64,000 nt of DNA from Streptomyces prunicolor NBRC 13075 (GCF_000367365.1 NZ_BARF01000099.1:84011-148010); one strand, 5' to 3'; positions 16,044 through 24,527 are shown, counted from the first letter of the stretch. Notes: generated from the letters alone by a model not told the origin. Numbers and translations: made by a program.

Positions 16044-17150
16044 GTGGCTTACGCCCACCCTAGCCCTGCCCTGCCGTCCCCGTCGCACCCCATGGCCAAA
16101 ACGGGCTACGGAAAACGCGCCACGGGTGACGAAGAACCGTACGCCGACCCGGACTTCGCACACCTGCTCCCGCGAGACGCCGAGATCGCCGTCTTCATCG
16201 ACCACCTCGACGACGGTCACGCCATGGGCCACAAGGTGATCGCGGCCGAGCACCCCCGCTACGGCCAGCAGGCCTGCCGTACGTCTCTCAAGAGCCTCAC
16301 CGAGGCCGGCCACCTGCGCTGGATCAAGGAACACATCACCGTCGAGGACAACTCGATGCGGTGGGTGACGCGGACGTACTGGTCGCGTACGCCCAGGTCG
16401 GCGCAGTGGTGGGCCGAGTTCGCGCGTGAGCGCCACGGCAGGGACGTAACGCATGACTACCAGCCGGGCCTGGCAAGGACGGAAGACCCGACCCCGACCC
16501 CGACCCCTGCGCCGGAGAGCGCGAGCGCGAGCGGGAGTGACGGGACGCCGGAGACGGACCCGACCCCCGAGCCCAGCGCCGCGTACCGCGCACTCGCCCA
16601 ACTCCGCGCCACAGACCCCCGCATGTCGCTCTCCGAAGCCGAGTGCCGAGCCCTCGAACCCCTCGCCGCCGAGTGGCTGGCACGAGGCGCCACCCCGGCC
16701 GGCATGGCCCGCGCGCTGACCGACGGACTGCCACCCATCCTCACTAACCCGGGCGGACTCGCCCGCAGGCGACTGGAGACCAAGATGCCCCCGAAGAAGA
16801 ACGACGCCGCCGAGACCCGCCCCCTCCGCGCCCGTGTGACCCGCGTGCTCATGGCCTGCGCCACCTGCGACGCCGACGAGCGGACGGCGAAGATCATCAA
16901 CGGCGTGTGCGAGGAATGCCGCGCGGAGCCGGAGATGAGCGAGGAGGAGATCAAGAAGGGCTTCGAGGAGATCGCCTACCTGGGAACCACGACGGCCCGC
17001 TTCCTGAAGCAGAAGCTGGAACGCCGTACGGGCGGGCCCGTGCCCGACACGTTCCGCCCCGTGCCGATCGAGGACCGCGTCCACTACCACTACCGCGACA
17101 ACCGCGACCGCATCGCGAACGGCCTCCCGCCGAGGCGGTGGAAGCCGTGA
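16044..17150 (+). CDS. Winged-helix DNA-binding protein with C-terminal zinc ribbon
   Basis: A 368-residue protein of a type common in Streptomyces accessory regions. Residues ~20-135 look like a winged helix-turn-helix (MGHKVIAAEHPRYGQQACRT, SLKSLTEAGHLRWIKEHI). A Pro/Thr/Glu-rich linker follows, then a helical domain, and a four-Cys zinc ribbon at Cys272/275 and 289/292. The tail is Arg-rich. Likely a transcription or replication-associated DNA-binding protein; no target is evident. It starts at a GTG and stops only 35 bases before the Uma2 gene, with which it is probably cotranscribed. Confidence 0.6.
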   Translation: MAYAHPSPALPSPSHPMAKTGYGKRATGDEEPYADPDFAHLLPRDAEIAVFIDHLDDGHAMGHKVIAAEHPRYGQQACRTSLKSLTEAGHLRWIKEHITVEDNSMRWVTRTYWSRTPRSAQWWAEFARERHGRDVTHDYQPGLARTEDPTPTPTPAPESASASGSDGTPETDPTPEPSAAYRALAQLRATDPRMSLSEAECRALEPLAAEWLARGATPAGMARALTDGLPPILTNPGGLARRRLETKMPPKKNDAAETRPLRARVTRVLMACATCDADERTAKIINGVCEECRAEPEMSEEEIKKGFEEIAYLGTTTARFLKQKLERRTGGPVPDTFRPVPIEDRVHYHYRDNRDRIANGLPPRRWKP

Positions 17151-17185
17151 CGGTCGAGAAGCGGCACGGAGGAGAGGGCGGCGCC

Positions 17186-17764
17186 ATGACCCCCAGGACC
17201 GAGCAGCAGCCCCAGATGTCCGTCGTGGAATTCGAGCAGCTGGAACGCCATGCCCCCGAGACCGTGCGGCTGGAGTTCATCAAGGGGAAGGTCCAGGTCA
17301 AGCCCGTGCCGGACGGCAACCACACGGAGATCTACATGTGGCTACTGGAGCGGTGCATGCAACTGCGTCCCGACCTCCGGCTCTATCCGGAGCGGGGCCT
17401 CAAGACCGAGGCCTACCGCAAGGGACGCGCTCGCGCGGGCGCGATCCTGATGCCAAAGGGCGGCCTCAAGGGGCATGGGGAGTGGTCCGAGGCCGGGGGA
17501 GTACTGATGGCGGTGGAGGTCACGTCGTACGACTCCGGCACGAATCAGCGCGACCGGGTTGAGAAGCCCGACGGGTACGCGGCCGCGGGCATCCCCGTCT
17601 ACCTCCTCATCGACCGTGACGACTGCTCGGTCGTCGTGTTCAACCAGCCGGAGGACGGCCGTTACCGACACGAGGAGAAGCTCCCCTTCGGCGCGACCAT
17701 CAAGATCCCGGACCCCGTGAACATCACCCTGGACACCGAGCCCCTGAAAGAGCTCGTGGACTGA
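17186..17764 (+). CDS. Uma2-family (DUF820) nuclease-like protein
   Basis: A 192-residue protein with the PD-(D/E)XK-like Uma2 fold. The family core is visible as GGVLMAVEVTSYDSGTNQRDRVEKPDGYAAAGIPVYLLIDRD, split here as VEVTS, RVEKPDGYAAAGIP and VYLLID. In most members a conserved Asp precedes this in a motif like ARPDGVL; here the equivalent reads RARAGAIL, so the first metal-binding acid seems lost and catalysis is doubtful. ATG at 17186 has GGAGGAGAGGG upstream. Uma2 genes are massively repeated in actinomycetes and their role is unknown. Confidence 0.82.
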   Translation: MTPRTEQQPQMSVVEFEQLERHAPETVRLEFIKGKVQVKPVPDGNHTEIYMWLLERCMQLRPDLRLYPERGLKTEAYRKGRARAGAILMPKGGLKGHGEWSEAGGVLMAVEVTSYDSGTNQRDRVEKPDGYAAAGIPVYLLIDRDDCSVVVFNQPEDGRYRHEEKLPFGATIKIPDPVNITLDTEPLKELVD

Positions 17765-17917
17765 ACGCCCATGGAGTGGGGGAGCCGAGGGTCACAGCCT
17801 CCAAGCCCCCAGACCCCCTTCCCCAAAGCGCTCTGCCCATCCGCCGCCCGTCACGGCTCGGCATCCTCTCCCGCTATGGGGGGCGCGATCCACTCGCGGG
17901 ACGTCATCATGGGAGAC

Positions 17918-18328
17918 ATGAGTCCAAAGGCGTTGCTGTGGACCGGAGTCGGTCTGTGCGTGGCGGGCGCTGTCACGCTGGTCGTGGTGGCTGTCGTGGA
18001 TGTCGGCAAGGCCGATCAGACGGCGAGCGTGATCGGCGGGATCGTGGGGCTCGCCGGCCTCGCGCTCGCGCTATACGCGCAGTTCGGGACCGCGCCCGCC
18101 GCCGCGGCGCAGGGAGTGGCCGCGGCCGGGGAGCGGTCGATTGCGGCGGGCGGCAACATCGGCTCCGCGTCGACGGGAGACGCGGCGACGCCCGCACCGG
18201 CCCCGTCGCCCGCCCCGCCTGCATCGCCCGCCCCGGGCACGCCGCGCCCCGGTGGCGTGCAGGCTTCCGGCGACCGCTCCATCGCCGCGGGCGGCGACAT
18301 CGGCTCGGCCTCCACGGGCGATGCCTGA
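17918..18328 (+). CDS. Two-helix membrane protein with two copies of an RSIAAGG-IGSASTGD motif
   Basis: 136 residues from the ATG at 17918 (an ATG at 17909 is also possible). Two hydrophobic helices, about residues 5-27 and 36-56, are joined by a short polar loop. A soluble tail follows with two near-identical ~19-residue motifs, at about 70-88 (GERSIAAGGNIGSASTGD) and 118-136 (GDRSIAAGGDIGSASTGD), separated by an Ala/Pro-rich linker; the second ends the protein. The next gene starts inside this one (8-base overlap), and its product begins with a variant of the same motif. By analogy with known NLR/effector pairs this could be a membrane effector recruited by motif stacking; that is a hypothesis. 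Confidence 0.7.
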   Translation: MSPKALLWTGVGLCVAGAVTLVVVAVVDVGKADQTASVIGGIVGLAGLALALYAQFGTAPAAAAQGVAAAGERSIAAGGNIGSASTGDAATPAPAPSPAPPASPAPGTPRPGGVQASGDRSIAAGGDIGSASTGDA

Positions 18329-20462
18329 GCGCCCCCCGTACGGGTCCGCGGAGGCCTCGGGGGACCGTTCCATCGCCGCGGTGCAGTCCATCCGGCAGGC
18401 GCTCAGCGGGGACGGCGCGGTGGCGATGTACGCCGAGACGTCGCTCACGCTGCCCGCGGAGGCGTACCAATTCCCCGCGGTTGTACCGAAGTTGGTCAAC
18501 CTGCCAGAGAAAACAGGGTCGTTCGTTGGCCGGGAACGCGAACTCGCGCTTCTGGAGGCGGCATTCGGTGACCCGGGCGGCGTGGTCGTCCATGCCGTGC
18601 ACGGCCTCGGCGGCATCGGCAAGTCGACGCTGGCGGCTCACTGGGCGGCGGGCCGGGTGGGCGACTTCAACCCGGTCTGGTGGATCAGCGCGGAATCCCC
18701 GGCCGACGTGGACGCCGGGATCGCGGCACTCGGGCGCGCCCTTCTGCCCGCCTTGGTCGGCGTCCTCCCGGCGGAGGCGCTGCGTGAGCGCACTGTCCAG
18801 TGGCTGGCCTCGCACGACGGGTGGCTGCTCGTCCTGGACAACGTGTCCGACCCCGCCGACATCAAGCCGTTGCTCGCGCGGGCGCCGGGCGGCCGCTTCC
18901 TGATCACCACGCGTCGGGGTGCGACGAGTTGGCGGGGGCTCGCCGAGCCGCTGGACCTGGACGTACTCGGACCGGCCGAAGCCGTAGAACTGTTCACGAA
19001 GATCTACCAGGGCCACGACAGTCACGACCCCGGTGTGCCGGAGCTGTGCGCCGAACTGGGCCGCCTGCCGCTGGCGATCGACCAGGCAGCCGCGTACTGC
19101 CGGGAGGCGGGCATCACCCCGCGGGAGTACCTGGCACTGCTCGCCGACTACCCGGCGGACATGTACGCGGCCGGCGCCGAGGGCGGTGACGCGCAGCGCA
19201 CGACGGCCCGCGTCTGGAACGTGACGCTGAAGCGGCTCGCCGACCACCGCCAGGCCCGGAACATCCTGGCGGTCACAGCATGGTGGGCGCCGGACGCGAT
19301 TCCACGCTCGTACTTGGCACCGCTCGGAACTCCACCGCAGATCACCGAGGCGATCCGGCGGCTGGCGGCGCACAGCATGATCACGCTGCACGGCGACACG
19401 ATCTCCGTGCACCGGCTGGTGCAGGCGGTGGCCCGTACGCCTGCGGCGGACGCCCTGCCCCAGAGCCGCCAACTCATCTGGCAGGAGCGAGAGATGGCCG
19501 CGCTGCTGCTGGAGACGGTTTCGCTGAAGCTTGCGTCGGACAGGGGGACGGAGGGCCCCGGCCGGGTCTGGGCCACCCATGTCGAGGCGCTCGCGACGAG
19601 ATCCGTACCGGAGTGGGACACGGAACGGGACGTGGAGCTCTACGGCCTGGCGGCATCCGGGTACCTCGTGGACGGGCACCCCGTACGCGCGGTGGCGCTC
19701 GCTGAGCGTGCGTTGAGCGCCGCCGTGCGCGTCCTGGCCGCGGACGACCCCATGACGAGCGTGTCCCGGGGCGTGCTGGCCGGGTGCCTTCAGATGGCTG
19801 GGGAGCAGGAGCGCGCGCTCGCTCTGTACACGCAGGTACTGGTGGATGCTGAGCGTGCGCTGGGGCCGGAGCACCCGGACACGTTCGAGGTGCGCGGTCA
19901 GCTGGCCCAGGCGCTGGCCTGGGCGGGCGAGAGCGAGCGCGCCCTCACGCTCGCCCACGAGAACGCCCAGGTCGCCGCGCGGGTCCTGGGCGGCTCCCAC
20001 CCCACGACCCAGGACGCCCGCAGCGTGCTGGAAGAACTCCGGCGAGACGCGGACACGCGCACGGACACGGAACCGGAACCGGACGCGGAGGCGCGCGTCC
20101 GTGAGGTCGAGGATCAGCTCGCGCGTGCGGTCGCCGAGTCGGGGGAGAGCGACGCGGCCGTCGCGGACCTCAGAATGGAGCTGCTCTTCGCGCACCACGA
20201 CGCCGGGCACCGTGCCGAGACCGTCCGGGCGGCCGAGGAGGCAGTGGCCGCGTTCCGGAGGCGGTACGGCGACACCTCCATACTCACCCTGTATGCCCGA
20301 GCCATGCATGTCGCGTTCCTTTACTGGGCGGGAGACAAGGCGCGAGCCCGCGCGCTCGCACCGGACGTCGAGGCGGACATCGAGCGGGCACTCGGCAGCA
20401 CTCCGCAGGCACAGCACCTGCTCTCGCTGCTCTCGCGGCTCTTCACCGGGGAGTCCGGCTGA
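18321..20462 (+). CDS. NB-ARC/TPR STAND ATPase with N-terminal motif shared with its neighbour
   Basis: 713 residues. Residues 12-32 (ASGDRSIAAVQSIRQALSGD) match the repeated motif of the upstream membrane protein. Then a linker ending FVGRERELALLEAAF leads into an NB-ARC domain: P-loop GLGGIGKST with Lys101, Walker B WLLVLDNV, the RFLITTRR sensor and a GLPLA-like LGRLPLAIDQAA. A winged-helix-like part follows (MITLHGDTISVHRLVQAVAR), then tetratricopeptide-like repeats to the end (ALALYTQVLVDAERALGPEHP, TFEVRGQLAQALAWAGE). Such STAND proteins are signal-triggered switches, often in immunity or development. The ATG at 18321 overlaps the membrane gene, indicating coupled production. Confidence 0.88.
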   Translation: MPERPPYGSAEASGDRSIAAVQSIRQALSGDGAVAMYAETSLTLPAEAYQFPAVVPKLVNLPEKTGSFVGRERELALLEAAFGDPGGVVVHAVHGLGGIGKSTLAAHWAAGRVGDFNPVWWISAESPADVDAGIAALGRALLPALVGVLPAEALRERTVQWLASHDGWLLVLDNVSDPADIKPLLARAPGGRFLITTRRGATSWRGLAEPLDLDVLGPAEAVELFTKIYQGHDSHDPGVPELCAELGRLPLAIDQAAAYCREAGITPREYLALLADYPADMYAAGAEGGDAQRTTARVWNVTLKRLADHRQARNILAVTAWWAPDAIPRSYLAPLGTPPQITEAIRRLAAHSMITLHGDTISVHRLVQAVARTPAADALPQSRQLIWQEREMAALLLETVSLKLASDRGTEGPGRVWATHVEALATRSVPEWDTERDVELYGLAASGYLVDGHPVRAVALAERALSAAVRVLAADDPMTSVSRGVLAGCLQMAGEQERALALYTQVLVDAERALGPEHPDTFEVRGQLAQALAWAGESERALTLAHENAQVAARVLGGSHPTTQDARSVLEELRRDADTRTDTEPEPDAEARVREVEDQLARAVAESGESDAAVADLRMELLFAHHDAGHRAETVRAAEEAVAAFRRRYGDTSILTLYARAMHVAFLYWAGDKARARALAPDVEADIERALGSTPQAQHLLSLLSRLFTGESG

Positions 20463-20566
20463 CCCGGTTCTCCCTCGCCGCCGGACCCGCACCTCCGTGT
20501 GACACGGCGCACGTTCCGGAGTGCCGAGCCCGCACCTGCCGGAGTGATCAGGTCGTGAGCGGGACA

Positions 20567-20581
20567 TCTCACGATGCGATA
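20567..20581 (+). promoter_or_regulatory. Duplicated fragment of the ask upstream region
   Basis: TCTCACGATGCGATA occurs here once and twice in tandem upstream of the intact ask gene (25334-25363). The following ~80 bases also resemble the ask promoter, but the likely -10 TAAACT of ask (25391-25396) corresponds here to TCGACT, so this promoter is probably dead. Confidence 0.7.
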
Positions 20582-20664
20582 TCTGGGAAGGGAATTCCGG
20601 CCGCTCGTTCGACTGAGCGGACTGCAGTTGTGCGGTGCAGAGACGGATTGAGCAAGGAGCGCAC

Positions 20665-20871
20665 GTGGGCCTTGTCGTGCAGAAGTACGGAGGCTCCTCC
20701 GTAGCCGATGCCGAGGGCATCAAGCGCGTCGCCAAGCGAATCGTGGAAGCGAAGAAGAACGGCCACCAGGTGGTCGTCGTCGTTCATCACCGAGTCGGTC
20801 CACAATAAAACCCGGATCATCGACGTCACGCCGGGGCGCATCCGGACCGCGCTGGACGAGGGCAACATCGC
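20665..20871 (+). pseudogene. Truncated aspartate kinase gene remnant
   Basis: The first 120 bases after the GTG at 20665 are nearly identical to the start of ask (25431-25550), including AGGAGCGCAC before the start. The copy then jumps from GTCGTCGTCGTT to sequence equivalent to ask position ~25736, an internal deletion of about 185 bases that shifts the frame and meets TAA at 20805-20807. Homology resumes (ATCATCGACGTCACGCC) and ends near 20871 at GAGGGCAACATCGC, after which the DNA is unrelated. It cannot encode an enzyme. It shows that the ask 5' region was duplicated in this locus and then decayed. Confidence 0.92.
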
Positions 20872-21215
20872 GATTCGATAGGGCGGACGGCCATTCCCGC
20901 CACGGTCCAGCGACCGCAGTGACAGCACGGCGCACGATGAGCGGGCGGAGGCCCGTCGGTCAGGCCGTCGGCGGTCACGCGGCCACCACCCCGGCAGCCT
21001 CGAAGGCGGACGCGGGGAATGGAGCGCCCTCGTACGTGTAGGGGTAGTCCACGCCCATCGTGGCGAGCCCGGCGCTCGCGGCACAGGTGGAGTTCGAGGG
21101 CGGTTTCAGCCTGCTGTCGGAACAGTTCTCGGGCTTCCTCTTTGGTTGGTCCCGTCCACGGGCGGGACCACGGGCTGACCGGAGCGGCGGAGTCGGGGCC
21201 CGGTCCGCTGCCCGG
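20872..21215 (-). pseudogene. Decayed stretch with minus-strand coding remnant
   Basis: No intact gene. On the minus strand a protein-like end is readable up to the TGA near 20975-20977 (LATMGVDYPYTYEGAPFPAS, then AFEAAGVVAA), and in another frame further upstream KEEARELFRQQAETALELHL, which suggests one gene broken by a frameshift. I do not recognise the family. It lies between the ask remnant and the regulator remnant, supporting the view that this junction is a scrapyard of partial genes. Confidence 0.4.
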
Positions 21216-21395
21216 CGCCAGGACCCCGACCAGGTCATCGTCTACGGGCGGGAAGCGGTGCAACTGGCCCGAGCAACCTCCTCCGGCTACGTCGCCCGTA
21301 AACTCCAGAGGCTAAGAATCGACCTCGGTCCGCTCGCCCGCGATGCCCGGGTGGTCGAACTGGGCGCCGAGATCGACGCGTTGCGCACACTATGA
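21216..21395 (+). pseudogene. C-terminal fragment of an XRE/TPR-type regulator
   Basis: An open frame ending in TGA at 21393-21395 reads DPDQVIVYGREAVQLARAT, SSGYVARKLQRLRIDLGPL, ARDARVVELGAEIDALRTL. This resembles the last tetratricopeptide helices of Streptomyces XRE regulators (pattern YGREAL-LAR-T-S). The helix-turn-helix and earlier repeats are missing, so it is a 3' remnant. Its stop overlaps an ATG at 21392 in frame with the following small gene, the usual coupling, which indicates the two once formed an operon. Confidence 0.55.
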
Positions 21396-21409
21396 CGAGA
21401 GGGGAAGGC

Positions 21410-21775
21410 ATGTCGCAGATCGAGGGCGCACGAGTGTTCCGCGAGGCTTGGATCGCCGGTGTGCACAAGCGCTTCCCGGGCGAGCCCAAGCCCGGCTACG
21501 TCACCCCCTGGGAAGAGACCCCCGAGTGGGAGCGGCGGGCCGCCGGAGCCGTCCACGACCAGGTGCGCCAGTTCCTCGACCTCAGCGATCGCCACGCCTC
21601 ACGCCTCACCCGCGAGCAGAAGAGCCGTTTCGTCGCTACCTGCTGGACCGCCCAGATGTACCGCCACTTCGAGGACCCCAAGCCCGGCTATGTCGCCGAC
21701 TGGCCGGACCTGCCCGACTGGCAGAAGGAGACTGACGCCGACATCTTCGAGGCCATCGAAGACACCTCGAAGTAG
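21410..21775 (+). CDS. Small conserved protein with an internal duplication
   Basis: A 121-residue soluble protein. A motif is repeated: FPGEPKPGYVTPWEETPEWE at about residues 22-41 and FEDPKPGYVADWPDLPDWQ at about 87-105, with a helical segment between. I cannot name a domain. ATG 21410 follows GAGGGGAAGG; an ATG at 21392 overlapping the preceding remnant's stop is the alternative and was probably the coupled start in the ancestral operon. Proteins of this kind are found downstream of XRE/TPR regulators in Streptomyces, so it probably lost its partner. Confidence 0.6.
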   Translation: MSQIEGARVFREAWIAGVHKRFPGEPKPGYVTPWEETPEWERRAAGAVHDQVRQFLDLSDRHASRLTREQKSRFVATCWTAQMYRHFEDPKPGYVADWPDLPDWQKETDADIFEAIEDTSK

Positions 21776-21879
21776 TCACGCATCCGCAGGGACCAAACAG
21801 CTCGCGCCCGGAATCCTGAGCCAGGCCGCGGAAGTCTCACGGTCTACCCGGAGTCTGCCCGTTGCGAGTGGAGTCGGGG

Positions 21880-22599
21880 TCACAACCCCCAAACCCCCTT
21901 CCCCACCGCCGTAACCCCACCCGCCAACGCCAGCGACAACACCAGCACCCGCGCCCGGGGTTCAGGTATCCGCCCCGCGAGCCCCCGCCCGATCACCCCG
22001 CCCACGATCATCGCGGCGACGACGGCCACCCACTGCGGTGTCCGCAGGCTGGGAACCCCGTTCGCGGCGACCGAGAACGCGTTGACGACGACGCCGTAGA
22101 ACTGCGCGTTCGGCACGAACTCCCGTACCGTCCACCCCGCGTTGACCGCGTACAGGGAGATCGGCGGCCCGCCCACCCCCGCCGCCGCGTTCATGAAACC
22201 GCCCGCCGCGCCCGCCGCCACCGCACCCTTCGTGCCGCGCAGGGCAGGCACCCGGGCGCCGCGCATCACCAGCAGGACGGCGACTGTCACCAACCCTCCC
22301 ATCACCAACAGGAGGACCGGCGGCGGCAGTTGACGGGTCATCCAGGCGCCCGCCGGTACCGTGCACACCGCCGCCGCGCACAGCGGCACCATCGCGCGCG
22401 CCCGTACCTGCCGCCAACCGCCCGCCAGGCCCACGACGCTGATCGCGCCGGCGGCACAGTTGGCGAGGACGACTCCCTGGGACGGGCCGAGGAGCAGGAC
22501 CAGGGCCGGTACGGCGACCAGGGCGAAGCCCATGCCCGTGAGCCACTGGACGGAAGCGCCGAGGAGGACGATTCCGCCCAGGAGTATGTCGGTGGTCAT
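21880..22599 (-). CDS. TauE/SafE-family sulfite/anion exporter
   Basis: A 239-residue polytopic membrane protein with about eight hydrophobic helices in two homologous halves. It opens MTTDILLGGIVLLGASVQWLTGMGFALVAVP, and the second half starts with the typical AAGAAGGFMNAAAGVGGPPIS, the conserved glycine-rich entry helix of TauE. The family exports sulfite or organosulfonates, or takes up related anions; the substrate here is unknown. The gene stands alone between a small conserved protein and a secreted SnoaL-like protein that is divergent from it. Confidence 0.88.
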   Translation of the reverse strand: MTTDILLGGIVLLGASVQWLTGMGFALVAVPALVLLLGPSQGVVLANCAAGAISVVGLAGGWRQVRARAMVPLCAAAVCTVPAGAWMTRQLPPPVLLLVMGGLVTVAVLLVMRGARVPALRGTKGAVAAGAAGGFMNAAAGVGGPPISLYAVNAGWTVREFVPNAQFYGVVVNAFSVAANGVPSLRTPQWVAVVAAMIVGGVIGRGLAGRIPEPRARVLVLSLALAGGVTAVGKGVWGL

Positions 22600-22753
22600 G
22601 GACCAACATCATTCAGGGGAGCGGGTACGGCCCGCTACACCCCGTTAATTGGTCGAGCCCTGGCCGCCCCCTGTACGTCCGCTGCACGGGCCCTAACCAG
22701 CGGAAAGCGAGTCTGGAGTCATCCCAAAGAGCACCAGTACAGCTGGAGTTGAG

Positions 22754-23272
22754 ATGACCCGCAGATCCATCAGCAAGCGTGCCGCCGTCGTCACCGTCAC
22801 CACCGTCCTGGCCCTCGGCACCCTCGGTACCGTCGCCGCGACCGCCGGACCCCAGCACGAGACCAAGTCCACCAAGTCCACCAAGCCCAGCAAGAAGCAG
22901 ATAGCCGCCCTCTTCGACGGCTGGAACGCCGCGCTGCAGACCGGTGACCCGAAGAAGGTCGCGAACCGGTACGCGCCGGACGCCGTGCTCCTGCCGACCG
23001 TCTCCAACGAGATCCGCACCGACCGTGCCGAGATCGTCGACTACTTCGAGCACTTCCTGCCGAACAAGCCGGTCGCGAAGAAGGTCGAGACGCACATCAA
23101 CGTCCTCGACAGCGACTCGGCCATCGACGCGGGCGCCTACGACATCACGCTCACCGACCCGAAGACCGGCAAGAAGCGTGTGGTGGAGGCCCGTTACACC
23201 TACGAGTACGAGAAGCGTGGCGGCAAGTGGCTGATCGTCAACCACCACTCCTCGGTGATGCCCGAAGGGTGA
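22754..23272 (+). CDS. Secreted SnoaL-like protein (SgcJ/EcaC family)
   Basis: 172 residues. The first ~32 form a Sec-type signal peptide (MTRRSISKRAAVVTVTTVLA...AATAG), followed by a Lys/Ser/Thr-rich spacer. The core is an NTF2-like fold with the SgcJ/EcaC/DUF4440 pattern: ALFDGWNAALQTGDPKKVANRYAPDAVLLPT, IVDYFEHFLP and a final KWLIVNHHSSVMP. Family members are often called oxidoreductases without proof; the fold usually binds small molecules. It converges with the histidine kinase gene, overlapping its 3' end by 35 bases. Confidence 0.85.
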   Translation: MTRRSISKRAAVVTVTTVLALGTLGTVAATAGPQHETKSTKSTKPSKKQIAALFDGWNAALQTGDPKKVANRYAPDAVLLPTVSNEIRTDRAEIVDYFEHFLPNKPVAKKVETHINVLDSDSAIDAGAYDITLTDPKTGKKRVVEARYTYEYEKRGGKWLIVNHHSSVMPEG

Positions 23273-24527
23273 TGGCGACCAGTAGTCCTCCTCCGGGCGC
23301 GTCCCTGAGAGCCACTGTTCCGCCGTCGTCCGTCACCAACTGGCGTACGACGGACAGGCCCAGGCCCGAACCGGAGCGTCCGGTGAGGCCCTGGCCGCGC
23401 CAAAAGCGGTCGAAGGCGCGGGACTTGTCCGGGTCGGACATGCCGGGGCCCTCGTCCGACACCGTCAACTCGACCTCGTCGCCCCGGAGTTCGGACCGTA
23501 CGGTGATCGTCGCGCCGTCCGGTGATACCTCCAGGGCGTTCGACAGCACGTTGTCCAGGACCTGTTCGAGATGACCGGGACTGGCCAGCACCAGCGGCCG
23601 GCCGTCGACGACACTCCCCCCGAGCGCGATGTGCACTCCGCGCTCGTCGGCGGCCGGTCTCCACACCGAGAGGCGTTCGGCGACGATCTCCCGCAGCGGG
23701 AGAGGTTCCGCCGCTGTCACCTTCGCCTCCGCTCGCGCCAGTACCAGCAGGCCGTTGACGAGGCGGCTCATCCGGACCACCTCCGCCGTCGCCTGTTCCA
23801 CGTCCTCGCGCACGAACTCGTCGTCCACGCCGTCCGCGATGTTGTCCAGCGAGAGTCTCAACGCCGTGAGCGGGGTGCGCAGTTGGTGGGAGGCGTCGGC
23901 CACGAAGATGCGTTGCGAGGCGATGAGGGTGTCTAGGCGTTCGCCCGCCTGGTTCAACGTCCTGGCCAGCGTCTGGGTCTCGTGCGGGCCCGTCACCGGC
24001 GTACGCGCCGTCAGGTCGCCGTCGCTGAACTTGCTTGCCATGTCGTTGAGTTGGCGCAGGGGGCGGGTGAGGCGGCGGGCGACGAGTGCGCCCAGGCCGG
24101 CCGCCACCGCCAGGACCCCTACCGCGAGGATCGCGCGGAAACCCCAGATCTGCACCAGGCGCCGGGTCAGGTCGGAGGTCGGGTACGTGATGCGGACGGC
24201 GCCGACCGTGCGGCCGTCGCGCCGCGCCGGTGCCGTCACCTCCAACTCCCCGTCGCCCCAGTGCGTCGCGGTCTTCGCCCGGGAGGCGGGCAGCACCTCG
24301 GCCGTACCGGGGGTCTCCTGCGCGTACGCCACGACCATGCGGTCCAGGGCGGCGCGCGAGGCGGCGTCGCCGCTCAGCAGGAGGGCCATCGTCTTCGCCT
24401 CGCGCTCCACCGACTGCTCGGTGTCACCGCGGAGTTGGGCGGTCAGCGTGAAGGCGACGGGCACGGTGAAGGCCGTCAGCGCCACGGCCACGAGCAGGAC
24501 GTAGCTGACGATGAGCTGCCGGATCAT
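23238..24527 (-). CDS. Sensor histidine kinase
   Basis: 429 residues. Membrane helix at about 5-27, a ~125-residue extracellular sensor region, a second helix at about 150-172, a HAMP segment (ARRLTRPLRQLNDMASKFSD), then the HisKA box ASHQLRTPLTALRLSLDNI with the phosphoacceptor His, and the ATPase domain with LDNVLSNALEVSP (N box), SDEGPGMSD (G1) and GSGLGLSVVRQLV (G2). All catalytic boxes are intact. The ATG at 24527 overlaps the response regulator stop (ATGA), a normal two-component operon. The signal is unknown. Confidence 0.95.
   Translation of the reverse strand: MIRQLIVSYVLLVAVALTAFTVPVAFTLTAQLRGDTEQSVEREAKTMALLLSGDAASRAALDRMVVAYAQETPGTAEVLPASRAKTATHWGDGELEVTAPARRDGRTVGAVRITYPTSDLTRRLVQIWGFRAILAVGVLAVAAGLGALVARRLTRPLRQLNDMASKFSDGDLTARTPVTGPHETQTLARTLNQAGERLDTLIASQRIFVADASHQLRTPLTALRLSLDNIADGVDDEFVREDVEQATAEVVRMSRLVNGLLVLARAEAKVTAAEPLPLREIVAERLSVWRPAADERGVHIALGGSVVDGRPLVLASPGHLEQVLDNVLSNALEVSPDGATITVRSELRGDEVELTVSDEGPGMSDPDKSRAFDRFWRGQGLTGRSGSGLGLSVVRQLVTDDGGTVALRDAPGGGLLVAITLRASPRSGG

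Noticed and set aside
17973..20735. Long minus-strand open frame opposite the STAND ATPase gene
   Set aside because: Codon-bias shadow; no recognisable domain, and it would span the ask remnant.
20665..20871. A functional second aspartate kinase
   Set aside because: Internal deletion, frameshift, stop at 20805 and missing 3' four-fifths of the gene.
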